A DNA stretch of 43,898 nt from a virus: positions 1 through 43,898 of IMG/VR virus record IMGVR_UViG_3300045742_000032; one strand, 5' to 3'. The notes beneath the pieces were generated by a model. The model was given only the letters and a program-made list of their open reading frames with translations. It made no database searches and had not been told where the DNA came from. Positions 1 through 8,654 of the stretch are shown piece after piece. Numbering within the stretch: the first letter of the stretch is position 1; each line of letters starts with the position of its first letter. The position numbers were made by a program, and so were the translations under genes.

Positions 1-1798
1 CCTCATGTCGCAGTCGTGTGGCCAGCGCCATGACAGTGCCAGACACGTACTGCGCTGTGCCCACGACCGTCTGACCCTGTGCGTCGATTGCGACCGTGTT
101 CCCAGCAGGGGTGAACCGTCGTACCTGGTGGTCCCATGCGATCATGCTGACAACGGTCGACCCAGCAGGGATGCTGTGAGTGTGGTCGCCAACACCGGAG
201 GCGCTGAGTGAGCCGCTGCCATGGCTGTGCCCACCATCGTTGGTACTGATCCCCAACCAAATGTGAGTGTGTGAGCCGTGAGGATGGGTGTGGTTGCCCA
301 CGTTGCCGTGACCGTGGAACCCACCACCATGAAAGTGACCTGCGCTGAAGTGAACGTGGCCGACGTTTGCGTGGCCGTGCCCACCGGCAGGCTGTGAAGC
401 GCCGCCACCGGCTGCTGTTGTCACGCCGCTATTGAAGTGATTGTGGGTGCCGCCACCGCCAGTGGAACCGCCGATACCGTGGCCGTGCCCACCACCAGGA
501 CCTGAGATGCCGCCACCGCCCGCGGGGTTCGTTAGTCGTTGGCCGATGGTCGACACGCCACCGATAACGCAGTAACCGATGCCTGCCTCATTGCCAGTCA
601 GGTTCATGCCGACACCGCAGGTGGCCTCAATGAGGGTGCGCTGGCCGATGTAGTCCAACTGCAATGCGTCGGTGACGATCACGATGGGAGCGCCAGGCAG
701 GTTGGTGGCACCGAAGGTGGTCTGCGTGTACACGTCGTCCACTACGTCGCCGCCCTCCATGGTCCAGCCCCACGCGTCGTCAATGTCGATGGTCCCAGGC
801 GTGGCAGTGTCAGTGACCAGCACGCTCATGCTCACCTTCAGTGAGCCTGCCGGTGCCACATCGATCACGCTGACCGGAGTCCAAACGCCCACCGGTAGGG
901 AGGATGCTGGGACGTTAGTGGTGGCCGTGCTGAGCACAGCGCCGGTTGGGTCGACGAACTGAATCCGAACGTCAAGGCCGTTATGGGTGGCACCGTTGGC
1001 TCGGACCCAGCACACATGCTGATGGTCCTGGCCCTCAAAGACCGTGGTTAGTGCCTGGCCAGCCACGCGATCCTGTTGGGCATTCCAGTACAGGGTGGTG
1101 TTGCCTGCCGCCAGGATCGGGTCGTATCGCAGACCTCGCTGCCCTGACCGTGCTGCACCTGCGTCGACACGCCAAGCGTCAGCGCCACTGAAGTCATGTC
1201 CTGCGGCGATGAGCCAGTCAAGGGCTGTCAAGTCCTCGTAGGACTCCAGACCACCATCCATGATGGCGTTCCTGGTGTTGCCCTGAATCTCCTCACGACG
1301 GCGACGGCCCTGCGACAAGGGAGGGGTGACGGGGGGTGCACTGATCGGACCCTCAAAGCCTTCGCAGTTCACATACGAAACGCCCACCTGGAAGTTCGGC
1401 TGCGCCGACGCAGCAATGTCGTCATACACCTCCAGGTCCAGGGTGGCCGTCAGGTTGACCGTACCCAGCCGGTGAATCTCGGTGATCGGGAACAGGTGAA
1501 CCCTGTTGGGGGTGGTCGCTGTCGGGAACCCGTCAATGTCGACATACACGAACAGCACTGGAGTGTCCTGCAATGCGCTAGTGCAGTCGACCTCTAGGTG
1601 GAGCAGTCCGTCACGAATGACCTGACTGATGACGACAGGCTGATTGGGTGGTGGCAGACCAGGGTTGACCGGAGCACACGCAGCAACCGACAGGCTGCTG
1701 ATGATGTACGGGTCGCCCAAATTGCCTGTTCCCACGACTTCGATTAGTTGCCCAGCCTGAACTAGGCATGAACATCTCGCGCCGCCGCAACCGGCCAT
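1..1798 (-). CDS. tail fibre / receptor-binding-like protein, partial
   Basis: Open for 599 codons from ATG 1798 to the left edge with no stop, so the C-terminus is missing. AGGAGGT sits four bases before the ATG. The N-terminus is Cys-rich (CGGARCSC). Residues about 175-345 look like a beta-sandwich carbohydrate-binding domain (signatures NAIMDGGLESYED and SGQRGLRYDP). Residues about 437-540 are Gly-rich with eleven His-x-His pairs (HGH, HNH, HVH, HFH, HTH, HPH, HSH). His-x-His repeats bind metal ions in trimeric tail-fibre tips such as T4 gp37 and gp12, so I infer a trimeric metal-stabilised fibre or collar-type adhesin on the virion. It follows the capsid protease gene and is probably co-transcribed with it. 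A structural glycine-rich minor tail protein is the main alternative. Confidence 0.8.
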   Translation of the reverse strand, partial: MAGCGGARCSCLVQAGQLIEVVGTGNLGDPYIISSLSVAACAPVNPGLPPPNQPVVISQVIRDGLLHLEVDCTSALQDTPVLFVYVDIDGFPTATTPNRVHLFPITEIHRLGTVNLTATLDLEVYDDIAASAQPNFQVGVSYVNCEGFEGPISAPPVTPPLSQGRRRREEIQGNTRNAIMDGGLESYEDLTALDWLIAAGHDFSGADAWRVDAGAARSGQRGLRYDPILAAGNTTLYWNAQQDRVAGQALTTVFEGQDHQHVCWVRANGATHNGLDVRIQFVDPTGAVLSTATTNVPASSLPVGVWTPVSVIDVAPAGSLKVSMSVLVTDTATPGTIDIDDAWGWTMEGGDVVDDVYTQTTFGATNLPGAPIVIVTDALQLDYIGQRTLIEATCGVGMNLTGNEAGIGYCVIGGVSTIGQRLTNPAGGGGISGPGGGHGHGIGGSTGGGGTHNHFNSGVTTAAGGGASQPAGGHGHANVGHVHFSAGHFHGGGFHGHGNVGNHTHPHGSHTHIWLGISTNDGGHSHGSGSLSASGVGDHTHSIPAGSTVVSMIAWDHQVRRFTPAGNTVAIDAQGQTVVGTAQYVSGTVMALATRLRHE

Positions 1799-1833
1799 TG
1801 GGACCTCCTCTGGTCGCCCAGGTTAGCCGCGGG

Positions 1834-3291
1834 CTAGTTGGTGGGGGTAATGCCTTCCAGCAGCGCCTTCGCAGCCAGCGAACGCAGTGGGGTGAGGATC
1901 GCCTGCACCTCAGCCAGTTGGGCTTCGATGCTCGCCTTCCACACTGCCTCAGGATCGACGGGCTTCACGATGCCAGCGGCAACCAGCGCCGTCTGCGTCC
2001 CAGCAGATGCTGCAATGGCTGTGCGCTGCACAGGGAACCCAGGCACATTCACACTCAGGACCGCGACCAACTCCATGCTGCCCTTGACCTTGCGCCAGTC
2101 GCCGCTCGGGGACGATGCTCGCACCTCAGTCAGGACTTCCTCGGTGACTCCAGGGCGAACCGCTCCAGCAACCCAAATGCCGTATGCGTCCTCGCCGCAG
2201 GTCACGTCGGCCCATGCGTGGCCGGTGTTGTCGTAGTGCTCAATGGTCGAACCCATCGACGCGGTGAGGGGTGCGTGACCGGTGAATGACGTGAGGTTGC
2301 CCACAGGGACCTCGGTGCCGTCAGCCAGCAGTCGTGCGCCAGTCAGGAAGTAGGCGTAGTCAGTGCGGCTCCTCGGAGGGGTCACACAGGTGTCGCCGAA
2401 TCCGATGTGGCATGTGCCCCATGCGGCGATGTGGCCGAACACTCTGCCGTCAGCGGTGACGGTCAGAGGTGTGACCTTGCTCAGTTGGGGATCGGCGAAC
2501 CACTCGGCGGTGGCTTCACCTAGGTCGGCGACAACAGCAGCGGTAACAGCCTCACCAGGGCAGTCGTCGCACTCGGCGGTGTAATCCTCCTCGCCGTGAA
2601 CCACCTCTAGCGCCTTCGGCTCGCCCTCCAGGGCTACGTCGTCAGCGTCAGCGTCAGCGGACACGGAACTGGTGACCTCAATGCGTGCGGAGTCCAGGGC
2701 AGGCTTCGGCACGATGGTCGCCCCGATGCCCTGCACCTTGGTGAACACGATCAGGCTGGGGAAGTCGCCTGCCTCCTCTGAAGCATCGCCCTCCCACTCA
2801 AACTCGGCTTCCATTGGGCCGTCTGGTGGGTCGCCCATGTCGGGACTCCAGCGGTTCAGTACGCCGTCTGCGATCAGCCGGTGTGCCTCGCGGCCTGCCT
2901 CTGAGTCGTCGAAGAATCCACGCAGAATGTTGACGTTGCCGTCGCGTTCCCACTCGGTGATCGTCCCAGCCAGTTGCGCGCCGCCAGGGTCGCCAGCGCC
3001 GTGGCTGGCTGCGGTCATCAGCAGTAGGGGACTCGGGATGCGCCAGGCGACCACAGCGCCCTCAGCCAGGACTCTGCCGTCTACTGAGCGCTCGCCTTCA
3101 GTGAAGGTGGCCTGGAAGGTTCCTGGGCTGTTCTCGGGGGCGAACATCTCGCCGTCATTAGCGGCCTGCCGTTCGGCAATCTCGGCGGCAGCAGACGCAA
3201 GCAGTGCCTGCCGTTCAGCCTCTTGCTCAGCCGTCATCGCGGTGAAAGGCGTGAAGGCCGCAGCGCCCTTGTGGGTTAGTCGCTTGCTCAT
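1834..3291 (-). CDS. capsid maturation (prohead) protease
   Basis: 485 residues from ATG 3291, chosen because GAGGGAG lies seven bases upstream; an earlier in-frame ATG at 3366 has no such site. Residues 80-205 resemble the actinophage prohead protease: SHGAGDPGGAQLAG (96-109), RWSPDMGD (147-154, likely holding the nucleophilic Ser) and ATIVPKPALDSARIEV (191-206). Residues 275-425 carry the C-terminal block typical of these phage proteins: VFGHIAAWGTCH (284-295), GEDAYGIWVAGAVRP (366-380), SGDWRKVKGSMELVA (396-410) and VNVPGFP (414-420). It would trim scaffold and capsid subunits during head assembly. It sits just downstream of the portal fusion, as expected for a head module. The link between the two blocks is acidic (SADADADD). 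The stop is TAG. Confidence 0.82.
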   Translation of the reverse strand: MSKRLTHKGAAAFTPFTAMTAEQEAERQALLASAAAEIAERQAANDGEMFAPENSPGTFQATFTEGERSVDGRVLAEGAVVAWRIPSPLLLMTAASHGAGDPGGAQLAGTITEWERDGNVNILRGFFDDSEAGREAHRLIADGVLNRWSPDMGDPPDGPMEAEFEWEGDASEEAGDFPSLIVFTKVQGIGATIVPKPALDSARIEVTSSVSADADADDVALEGEPKALEVVHGEEDYTAECDDCPGEAVTAAVVADLGEATAEWFADPQLSKVTPLTVTADGRVFGHIAAWGTCHIGFGDTCVTPPRSRTDYAYFLTGARLLADGTEVPVGNLTSFTGHAPLTASMGSTIEHYDNTGHAWADVTCGEDAYGIWVAGAVRPGVTEEVLTEVRASSPSGDWRKVKGSMELVAVLSVNVPGFPVQRTAIAASAGTQTALVAAGIVKPVDPEAVWKASIEAQLAEVQAILTPLRSLAAKALLEGITPTN

Positions 3292-3362
3292 GGGGTTGCT
3301 CCCTCGGGGGGTGTTGTACCTAGGTGAGACGCATGATAAGCCGTGTGGCCCAACAGGCTGCA

Positions 3363-3596
3363 TCATGTCAAGTAGGTTCGCACCAACGGGTTGGCCGTGT
3401 CCTGCGCTTCATCCAGCGTCATCTCCAGGTCGATGACCAGTTCGGGCACGGGGAACTCCAGCAGCGCAGCAAGTGCGATGGCGTAATCCTCGGGCTGGAA
3501 TACTTCGATCTGCTCGTCGTACTCGTCTTTCGGCATCAGCCCAGCCTTGGATGCCAGTGCCTCCAGGTCAGCGATGCGCTTGGTCAGGTCAGCCAT
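3363..3596 (-). CDS. small head-module protein, unknown
   Basis: 77 residues, starting MADLTKRIADLEALASKAG. The ATG at 3596 overlaps the TGA of the portal fusion (ATGGCTGA), and GAGGAG lies about ten bases upstream, so translation is probably coupled. The first 20 residues form a short amphipathic helix or coiled coil. The rest is acidic and aliphatic (FQPEDYAIALAALLEFPVPE). Its place between portal and protease suggests a head assembly or connector role, but nothing in the sequence proves this. No family recognised. Confidence 0.8.
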   Translation of the reverse strand: MADLTKRIADLEALASKAGLMPKDEYDEQIEVFQPEDYAIALAALLEFPVPELVIDLEMTLDEAQDTANPLVRTYLT

Positions 3597-6500
3597 TGAT
3601 GATGTTCTCCTCAACCCAGGTGGCAATCTCGGGGAACGTGGTGCGCCACGCCTGCGCTGTCATGGGCTGCAATTTCTCAATCTCAACCGTTCTCACTGCA
3701 CCCGAAATGTTCACCTTTTCGATTCCATTGTGATACATCTTCACTGCCTCCGCAATGCCTTCTTCGGCGTTGGTGATTCCATATCTGAAGGCAGGCGACC
3801 ACGGGGACTTCACGCCAGTGCGCCAAGCGTCCTGACCGGTGGCCCTCCAGCGAGCAGCCAGGCTGTTCGACTGGTCGCCCAGGATCATCTCGTCATCCAG
3901 TTGCTTCAGGAATGACTCGGCGTGCGCCATTTCGTGAATGAGGGTGCCGTGCATTTCCTGGGCTGTGGCTGGTATCACCTTGACTGGCCTCGGGTTCGCT
4001 GCTGCCCACTTGTCTCGCTCCACCTGCGCGGCCTGCCATTCGGGGCTGCCCATTCCGTGCGCCCTCTCGGCTGCTGTGACGGTGGCCCTGAAGTGCGCAT
4101 TGTTCTCTTTCACCCATGCGGCATAGGCAGGGTTGGTACGGGAGGTGTTCAGTTGGATTTCATAGGTCAGTTTCTTGCCTTCACGGGCAGCCTTCACCAT
4201 CGTCTCTATGTTGGGCATTCTGCCGCGTGGCACCTTCACGCCCTCAATGCCCCACCTGAAATGGCCCCACTTTGTCACCTGGCTGGTCGCCGCAGTCTTG
4301 ACCAGTTTCACGTTGGTCAGCCGCTTGAAGGTCTTAGCGAACTTGGCGTGCAGGCCAGTCTCTTTCAATTGGGCATTGGTCAGTGCGAATGCACCGCGCA
4401 GCGCTTCCTGTGTCTCGGGTGCTTGTCGGGCAATGCTCTGCTTGTCCTCGACACTGAAGTCGTCCTCCACAGATTCAGGTTGGTTCGGATTGCCGCACGC
4501 CAGGCTGCCTGCTCCGTCGCCCAGCAGCGCACGCTTCTCAGCCGTCGCTGCCGCAATGTCAGGGCTGGCCACCAGGCTGCTGTCGGCGATGATCTCACCG
4601 GACTCGGAGCAGACCAGCACCAGGTCAAAGTCGCACAGGCAGCCAGCATGGTCGCCTGGGAACATGAAGTCCACGCCCAGCCAGGTGGCGCTGGCCGGTG
4701 GGATCAGGAAGGGGGATGCCCATGAGTCGAATGTCAACTGGTCAAGGACCAGGTGCGGCTCAAAGTTGGTGGTGCGAGCGCCTGGCGCTCCGTAGTTCCA
4801 GACGAACTGCTCAATGGCGATGCCGCAGTCGGGCAGCACTTGGTCGGTCATCCTGAATCCTGTGGCCGGTCCACCTATCGGGCCGTAGCCACCCACGCCC
4901 TGCGACCTGTCACTGCCACCCAGCCAGCCACCTAGACGGGTGAGTCCATGGCGCACCAGGCCAGGGGGCACACGCCGTGCAGCCGCCTCACCAGCAGCGA
5001 TGGCAGCCACCTCGGCCTCCTCGTCTGCTGACTCCAGGTTCCTGCTGGCCAACGCATAAAGGGCAGCGACCAGGCCCGCGACACCAGCAGACCGATCTTC
5101 CTCCACTGCCCCCTCAGGCCACACACGGTTCACCAGGGAGTCGTTGGCGGTCACACGTCGCAGCCACGCCTGAGTCTCCTCCTGCGCCTCCTTGACCATC
5201 TGCTCCATGCGCTTCTGGAGCGCTGGGCCGAAGGCACCGGTGAGCAGTTTCGCTGTGGGGAGGGGAAGGCTGCCAACGATGGACGGGCCGAGAGTCGCCA
5301 CCACATCAGCATTGGGCACACGGTCAATGGCAGCGGTGATACTCGGCTCGTTACGGGTCGCTGTGCGAATCCTCGCACCGGCCTTCTCCATCGCCCGTTC
5401 CATCTCAACTTCAGCAGCGTCCAGCAGCCTGGTGAACAGGATGCGGTCAATCAGCGTCAGCGACTTTGCGAGTACACCACGAAAGGGGACGGCGGCTGCC
5501 GTCATACCTCCCTCGTCGGGAGGTTCATTGCCCTCAGGTTGGTCGCTGTCTCCAGGCTGGTCCTGCTCATCGGGGGTGGACCGGTCGTCCACGTTCGGGT
5601 CCTCAGCGTCATCGGACACGATGGTGCGTGTCTGCTGCGCCTGGGTGATCGCCAGCCGTTCTTTGATCTCGTCCTCGTCGGGTGCGTCAGCCTCGGTGAG
5701 GTTGGCGGCACGCCGCAGCGCCTCGTTGGACGCAGCGAACACCTCATGGGCTGCTTTCACGTCAGTGAACTTCTGTGGCCTCGCCACCATCGGCTTCGGA
5801 TCGAACCACACCTGGTAGCGGCTCGCCTCCTCCTCGGACAGGTTCATGCCACCGTCTCTCACGGGCAGCATCAGCACGGGGCGCAGCCAGCCAGTTGTGA
5901 GCGCTCCAGCAATGGTGCTCAGCAGCGGCTCCAGGTGAATCTTGTAGGTGTTCTCGTCGACCAGCCAGGCCGACTGCCCCGTGTAGTAGGGCGCGCCGTC
6001 CTCGCCGTCACGGGCAAGGATGGTGCCGTTAGCCACAGTCGGGGACCACACGGTGCCTGTGTACGGCTTCCATTCGCCTGTGCGCTGTGGGGTGAAGTAC
6101 GGCTTGTCGTACACGGACAGGCACCAGACTTCGCCACCGAACTTGTGGGTGCCGTCCTGGGTGTAGGTGTTGGTGGCGTACCCCAGCAGCATCGCCGCCA
6201 ACTCGGGAGCGTCCAGCATCGTGCGATCCTTCTGGAACAGGTAACGGGTGGTGCCGTTGGCGTGACCGTCGCCCTTCACGAAGGTGTCAATGAACAGCGC
6301 CAACTGGCTGGCCGTCAACTGCTGGATGAACTCGGGTCGCACACGCCTGGTGCCCTCGTCGAAGGCTTCGGCGAATACGGCTGATGCCACTGTGTTCAGG
6401 CTGAAATGGTCTGTGCCTGTCTGGCCTTCGGGCCGCTGGTGGAACTTCCAGCGTGGCGTGCCGTCGACCTTGCCGCGACCTGGACCAGCCCGACCACCGC

Positions 6501-8088
6501 CACCCAGGTCGGACTCAGCGCCGAACAGGGCAGTCAGGGTTCTCTTGATGCTTGCCACATGGTGAGGGTTCGCTGCCTGTGACTGCCAAATCTTCACCTG
6601 GGGTGCCAGTCGCCCTGGGCGCAGGCCCACACTGCCCTCAGTCGTGATCCACGCCACAGCCTCCACGAACGCGTCGGTGTACTTCGCTTCGTCGGGAATC
6701 TCAGCGCTGGGCACGGCCTTGATGATCCGTGTGCGCGGGTCCAGGTCCATTTCCTTGGAAGTGACCCACTCGCGTTCCCAGCGCCCGTCACGGCCATGCC
6801 GCTTCCAGATCGGCCAGCGGTGCTCTGCTGTGGTGGTGGACCGGAACGCCTGGCCACGCAGGTGCAGCATCGGCTCATCAGTCACCTCTGCCGCGTACAT
6901 GTCCAGCACTGGCTGCCACTCGCTCAGGCCAGTCTCATGGTTCAGGGTCAGAATCTCTGTGCCCACCTCAACCTGGGTGGAATGCAACCAGCCAGCACGC
7001 CCGTATACCCACGCCTCGTCCATGACTCGGCACCAGTGGTTCAAGTCTCCGACACCCAGCAGCACTTCGGCTGGCAGTTCCAGGCTCATGGCCATGCCGT
7101 TCACCAGTGCGTCCCGTCGCTCCTTGATGTGCTCATCAGCCTGACGGTCGAACGTCAGGTGCTTCACCTTGTCGATGTAGTCAGCACCCATGAACATGAA
7201 ATTGGGGACGGCTGCCGCCGCGCTGTCGGGGTCTTTGATGGCTGCCGTCATGTGCTCCATCATCATGTTCATGGCAACGTCGCGGGGGTCCTCGTCTGAG
7301 TCGTCGGTGGCTGATGTGGGGAAGGCTTCGGATGGGAACAGCAGCATGCCTGCCTGGGCGAGTCGGCTGAGGCTCACGCCACGCTCCACCTGGTTGTACA
7401 GCAGGTACTGCGTGGCATCGTCCAGAATCGATTGGAACGCCGAGTCAGGCATATCAGGCCACTCGGGGTCGGTACTCCAGATGCGTTGCAGCACGGAACC
7501 TTCGGGCAGTTCTTTGCCAGGGCTGCCTGGCTTCTCACGGCGCTTCACTGTGACGTTGCCGGTGCGGCTCTTGTCTGACCAATCCAACTCGGACACGCTC
7601 ACCACGTCCCAGGTCTTTCCATCTTCGTAGAACAGCAGGTACGTCTCGCCTGCCACAAAGATGTGGATGGCCAGGTCACGGACTAGGGATGACAGTGGCC
7701 CCTTCGGGGTCCTGATGCCCTGCATGTAGGCAGCGGCCTGAACGCCTTGGGGGTCGATCTGCTCATGTCCCTCATCGTCGATGACTGGCAGGCCAGCCGG
7801 TTGTGGCATCTCCTCGGGGTCATCGGGCACCGTGTAGACACCTAGGCGCGCTCGGCTTGCCGCGTTGCCAACGAACCTCGCTGCATAACGCAACGGCCCG
7901 ACCTGCCGGTAGGCACCGAATGCGTCCTTCTGCCATTCGGACTGCGGTGGTCGACGCAGCACGTTGCCCTCAGAATCGATGACCATTTCAGCGGCAGCGA
8001 CCAGGGCATCGTCGCCGAAGTACACGCGGTCGATCTTGCGCTCACCGTCGCGGTTACGCCTCCACCGGAAGATGCGTGACTCGGCCAT
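3589..8088 (-). CDS. portal-MuF-HExxH metallopeptidase fusion containing an intein
   Basis: 1499 residues from ATG 8088 (GGGAG seven bases upstream). Residues 1-352 and 706 to about 860 form a phage portal protein. The extein junction ...GVGDLNHW / SAWLVDENTYKIHLEPLL restores the typical portal motif once residues 353-705 (the intein) are removed. Spliced length would be 1146, far above a usual portal (about 450-550). After an acidic linker (820-860), residues about 865-1200 look like a MuF minor head protein, with a closing Cys pair (GDHAGCLCDF, 1145-1154). Residues 1205-1499 add a domain with a zincin motif, HEMAH at 1385-1389, in TLIHEMAHAESF. The portal forms the DNA entry ring at the capsid vertex and MuF is packaged in the head. 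A C-terminal enzyme on MuF resembles MuF polymorphic toxins, so a protease delivered with the DNA is possible; this last point is inference. Confidence 0.85.
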   Translation of the reverse strand: MAESRIFRWRRNRDGERKIDRVYFGDDALVAAAEMVIDSEGNVLRRPPQSEWQKDAFGAYRQVGPLRYAARFVGNAASRARLGVYTVPDDPEEMPQPAGLPVIDDEGHEQIDPQGVQAAAYMQGIRTPKGPLSSLVRDLAIHIFVAGETYLLFYEDGKTWDVVSVSELDWSDKSRTGNVTVKRREKPGSPGKELPEGSVLQRIWSTDPEWPDMPDSAFQSILDDATQYLLYNQVERGVSLSRLAQAGMLLFPSEAFPTSATDDSDEDPRDVAMNMMMEHMTAAIKDPDSAAAAVPNFMFMGADYIDKVKHLTFDRQADEHIKERRDALVNGMAMSLELPAEVLLGVGDLNHWCRVMDEAWVYGRAGWLHSTQVEVGTEILTLNHETGLSEWQPVLDMYAAEVTDEPMLHLRGQAFRSTTTAEHRWPIWKRHGRDGRWEREWVTSKEMDLDPRTRIIKAVPSAEIPDEAKYTDAFVEAVAWITTEGSVGLRPGRLAPQVKIWQSQAANPHHVASIKRTLTALFGAESDLGGGGRAGPGRGKVDGTPRWKFHQRPEGQTGTDHFSLNTVASAVFAEAFDEGTRRVRPEFIQQLTASQLALFIDTFVKGDGHANGTTRYLFQKDRTMLDAPELAAMLLGYATNTYTQDGTHKFGGEVWCLSVYDKPYFTPQRTGEWKPYTGTVWSPTVANGTILARDGEDGAPYYTGQSAWLVDENTYKIHLEPLLSTIAGALTTGWLRPVLMLPVRDGGMNLSEEEASRYQVWFDPKPMVARPQKFTDVKAAHEVFAASNEALRRAANLTEADAPDEDEIKERLAITQAQQTRTIVSDDAEDPNVDDRSTPDEQDQPGDSDQPEGNEPPDEGGMTAAAVPFRGVLAKSLTLIDRILFTRLLDAAEVEMERAMEKAGARIRTATRNEPSITAAIDRVPNADVVATLGPSIVGSLPLPTAKLLTGAFGPALQKRMEQMVKEAQEETQAWLRRVTANDSLVNRVWPEGAVEEDRSAGVAGLVAALYALASRNLESADEEAEVAAIAAGEAAARRVPPGLVRHGLTRLGGWLGGSDRSQGVGGYGPIGGPATGFRMTDQVLPDCGIAIEQFVWNYGAPGARTTNFEPHLVLDQLTFDSWASPFLIPPASATWLGVDFMFPGDHAGCLCDFDLVLVCSESGEIIADSSLVASPDIAAATAEKRALLGDGAGSLACGNPNQPESVEDDFSVEDKQSIARQAPETQEALRGAFALTNAQLKETGLHAKFAKTFKRLTNVKLVKTAATSQVTKWGHFRWGIEGVKVPRGRMPNIETMVKAAREGKKLTYEIQLNTSRTNPAYAAWVKENNAHFRATVTAAERAHGMGSPEWQAAQVERDKWAAANPRPVKVIPATAQEMHGTLIHEMAHAESFLKQLDDEMILGDQSNSLAARWRATGQDAWRTGVKSPWSPAFRYGITNAEEGIAEAVKMYHNGIEKVNISGAVRTVEIEKLQPMTAQAWRTTFPEIATWVEENIING
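5974..7032 (-). other. intein with LAGLIDADG homing endonuclease, inside the portal domain
   Basis: Codons 353-705 of the portal fusion. It starts with Cys353. Block A is CRVMDEAWVYGRAGW with VEVGTEILTLN. Block B has T420-A-E-H423 (TxxH). The endonuclease repeats are FVEAVAWITTEGSV (474-487, acidic residue Glu484) and LALFIDTFVKGDGH (596-609, Asp607). Block F/G is VWSPTVANGTILAR (680-693) and YYTGQ (701-705), followed by extein Ser706. The C-terminal pair is Gly-Gln instead of the usual His-Asn. Gln at the last position is known in a minority of inteins, and loss of the penultimate His is tolerated in some phage inteins, so splicing remains likely but is not certain. Insertion between Trp and Ser in the conserved NHW/SAW motif is typical of inteins, which favour the least mutable sites. 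Confidence 0.88.
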
Positions 8089-8091
8089 GTG

Positions 8092-8421
8092 CTACTCCCA
8101 CTCTCGCAGTAGTCCGATCACCGTACTGATCGCCATGAAGATCGACAACCTCACCGTCACCTCAGGCCAGAACTCCCACATGCCGTAGGCAGCGATTGAC
8201 ACCCACATGCCCAAACACCAGGCACAGGTAATCACGTCGCCCAGGAACGTGCCCTCATGGCCGTACACCTCACCTGTCGCCTTCTGATGCGGCATCCCTT
8301 CGTACGGGAACTTCAGCCACCACCAGGTGCGCGCCCGTTCGGTGATCGCGTCAAATGCGATCAGATGAACAACGCGGAATGCGGCCAGCGACAGTAGGAC
8401 GAACGCCCAGGGATCAATCAC
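8092..8421 (-). CDS. DUF1360-like membrane protein
   Basis: 109 residues from GTG 8421, whose first bases overlap the TGA of the preceding gene (GTGA). The pattern FVLLSLAAFRVVHLIAFD near the N-terminus, then VITCAWCLGMWVSIAAYGMW (residues about 63-82), matches DUF1360 phage membrane proteins, which share a C-x-W-C-x-G-x-W core. Two or three membrane segments are visible (residues 4-22, about 66-84, about 88-105). Function unknown; it precedes the portal gene by four bases and is likely co-transcribed with it. Confidence 0.8.
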   Translation of the reverse strand: MIDPWAFVLLSLAAFRVVHLIAFDAITERARTWWWLKFPYEGMPHQKATGEVYGHEGTFLGDVITCAWCLGMWVSIAAYGMWEFWPEVTVRLSIFMAISTVIGLLREWE

Positions 8422-8603
8422 TCGGGGTGGTAGGCCGTGTCGACATTCGCCAGGTACGTCGTGCTCAGGTCGCTGAAGTCGTTGGTGAAGGTGGCACCGC
8501 CGTAGTAGGCAGGGTCGTCGACGATCTGGCTGACGATGTAATTGAAGGCGTAGTACGCCGCATTGACGCTCGTCTCGGTTTCTGGCTGCGTTGGAATAGC
8601 CAT
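8418..8603 (-). CDS. small hypothetical protein
   Basis: 61 residues from ATG 8603 with AGGAG five to six bases upstream. The protein is Tyr/Asp-rich (AYYAFNYIVSQIVDDPAYYG) and has no membrane segment or metal motif. The stop overlaps the GTG of the DUF1360 gene. Family not recognised. It starts the run into the head genes, after the hairpin at 8635-8654. Confidence 0.72.
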   Translation of the reverse strand: MAIPTQPETETSVNAAYYAFNYIVSQIVDDPAYYGGATFTNDFSDLSTTYLANVDTAYHPE

Positions 8604-8634
8604 GGATTGCTCCTGGTGCTTAGGCGAAGGTGCT

Positions 8635-8654
8635 CTGAATCATAGGGGATTCAG
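8635..8654 (-). terminator. hairpin after the 8655-9134 gene
   Basis: Perfect 7-bp stem CTGAATC/GATTCAG with a 6-base loop, starting immediately after the TAA stop of the upstream gene. There is no T-run, so it may be an mRNA 3' end or a processing site between the accessory block and the head module. Confidence 0.4.

Noticed and set aside
3922-4795. Plus-strand frames of 200-280 codons opposite the portal fusion
   Set aside because: They run antisense through a gene with strong domain evidence, show no Shine-Dalgarno and are of the composition expected from GC-rich shadow frames.
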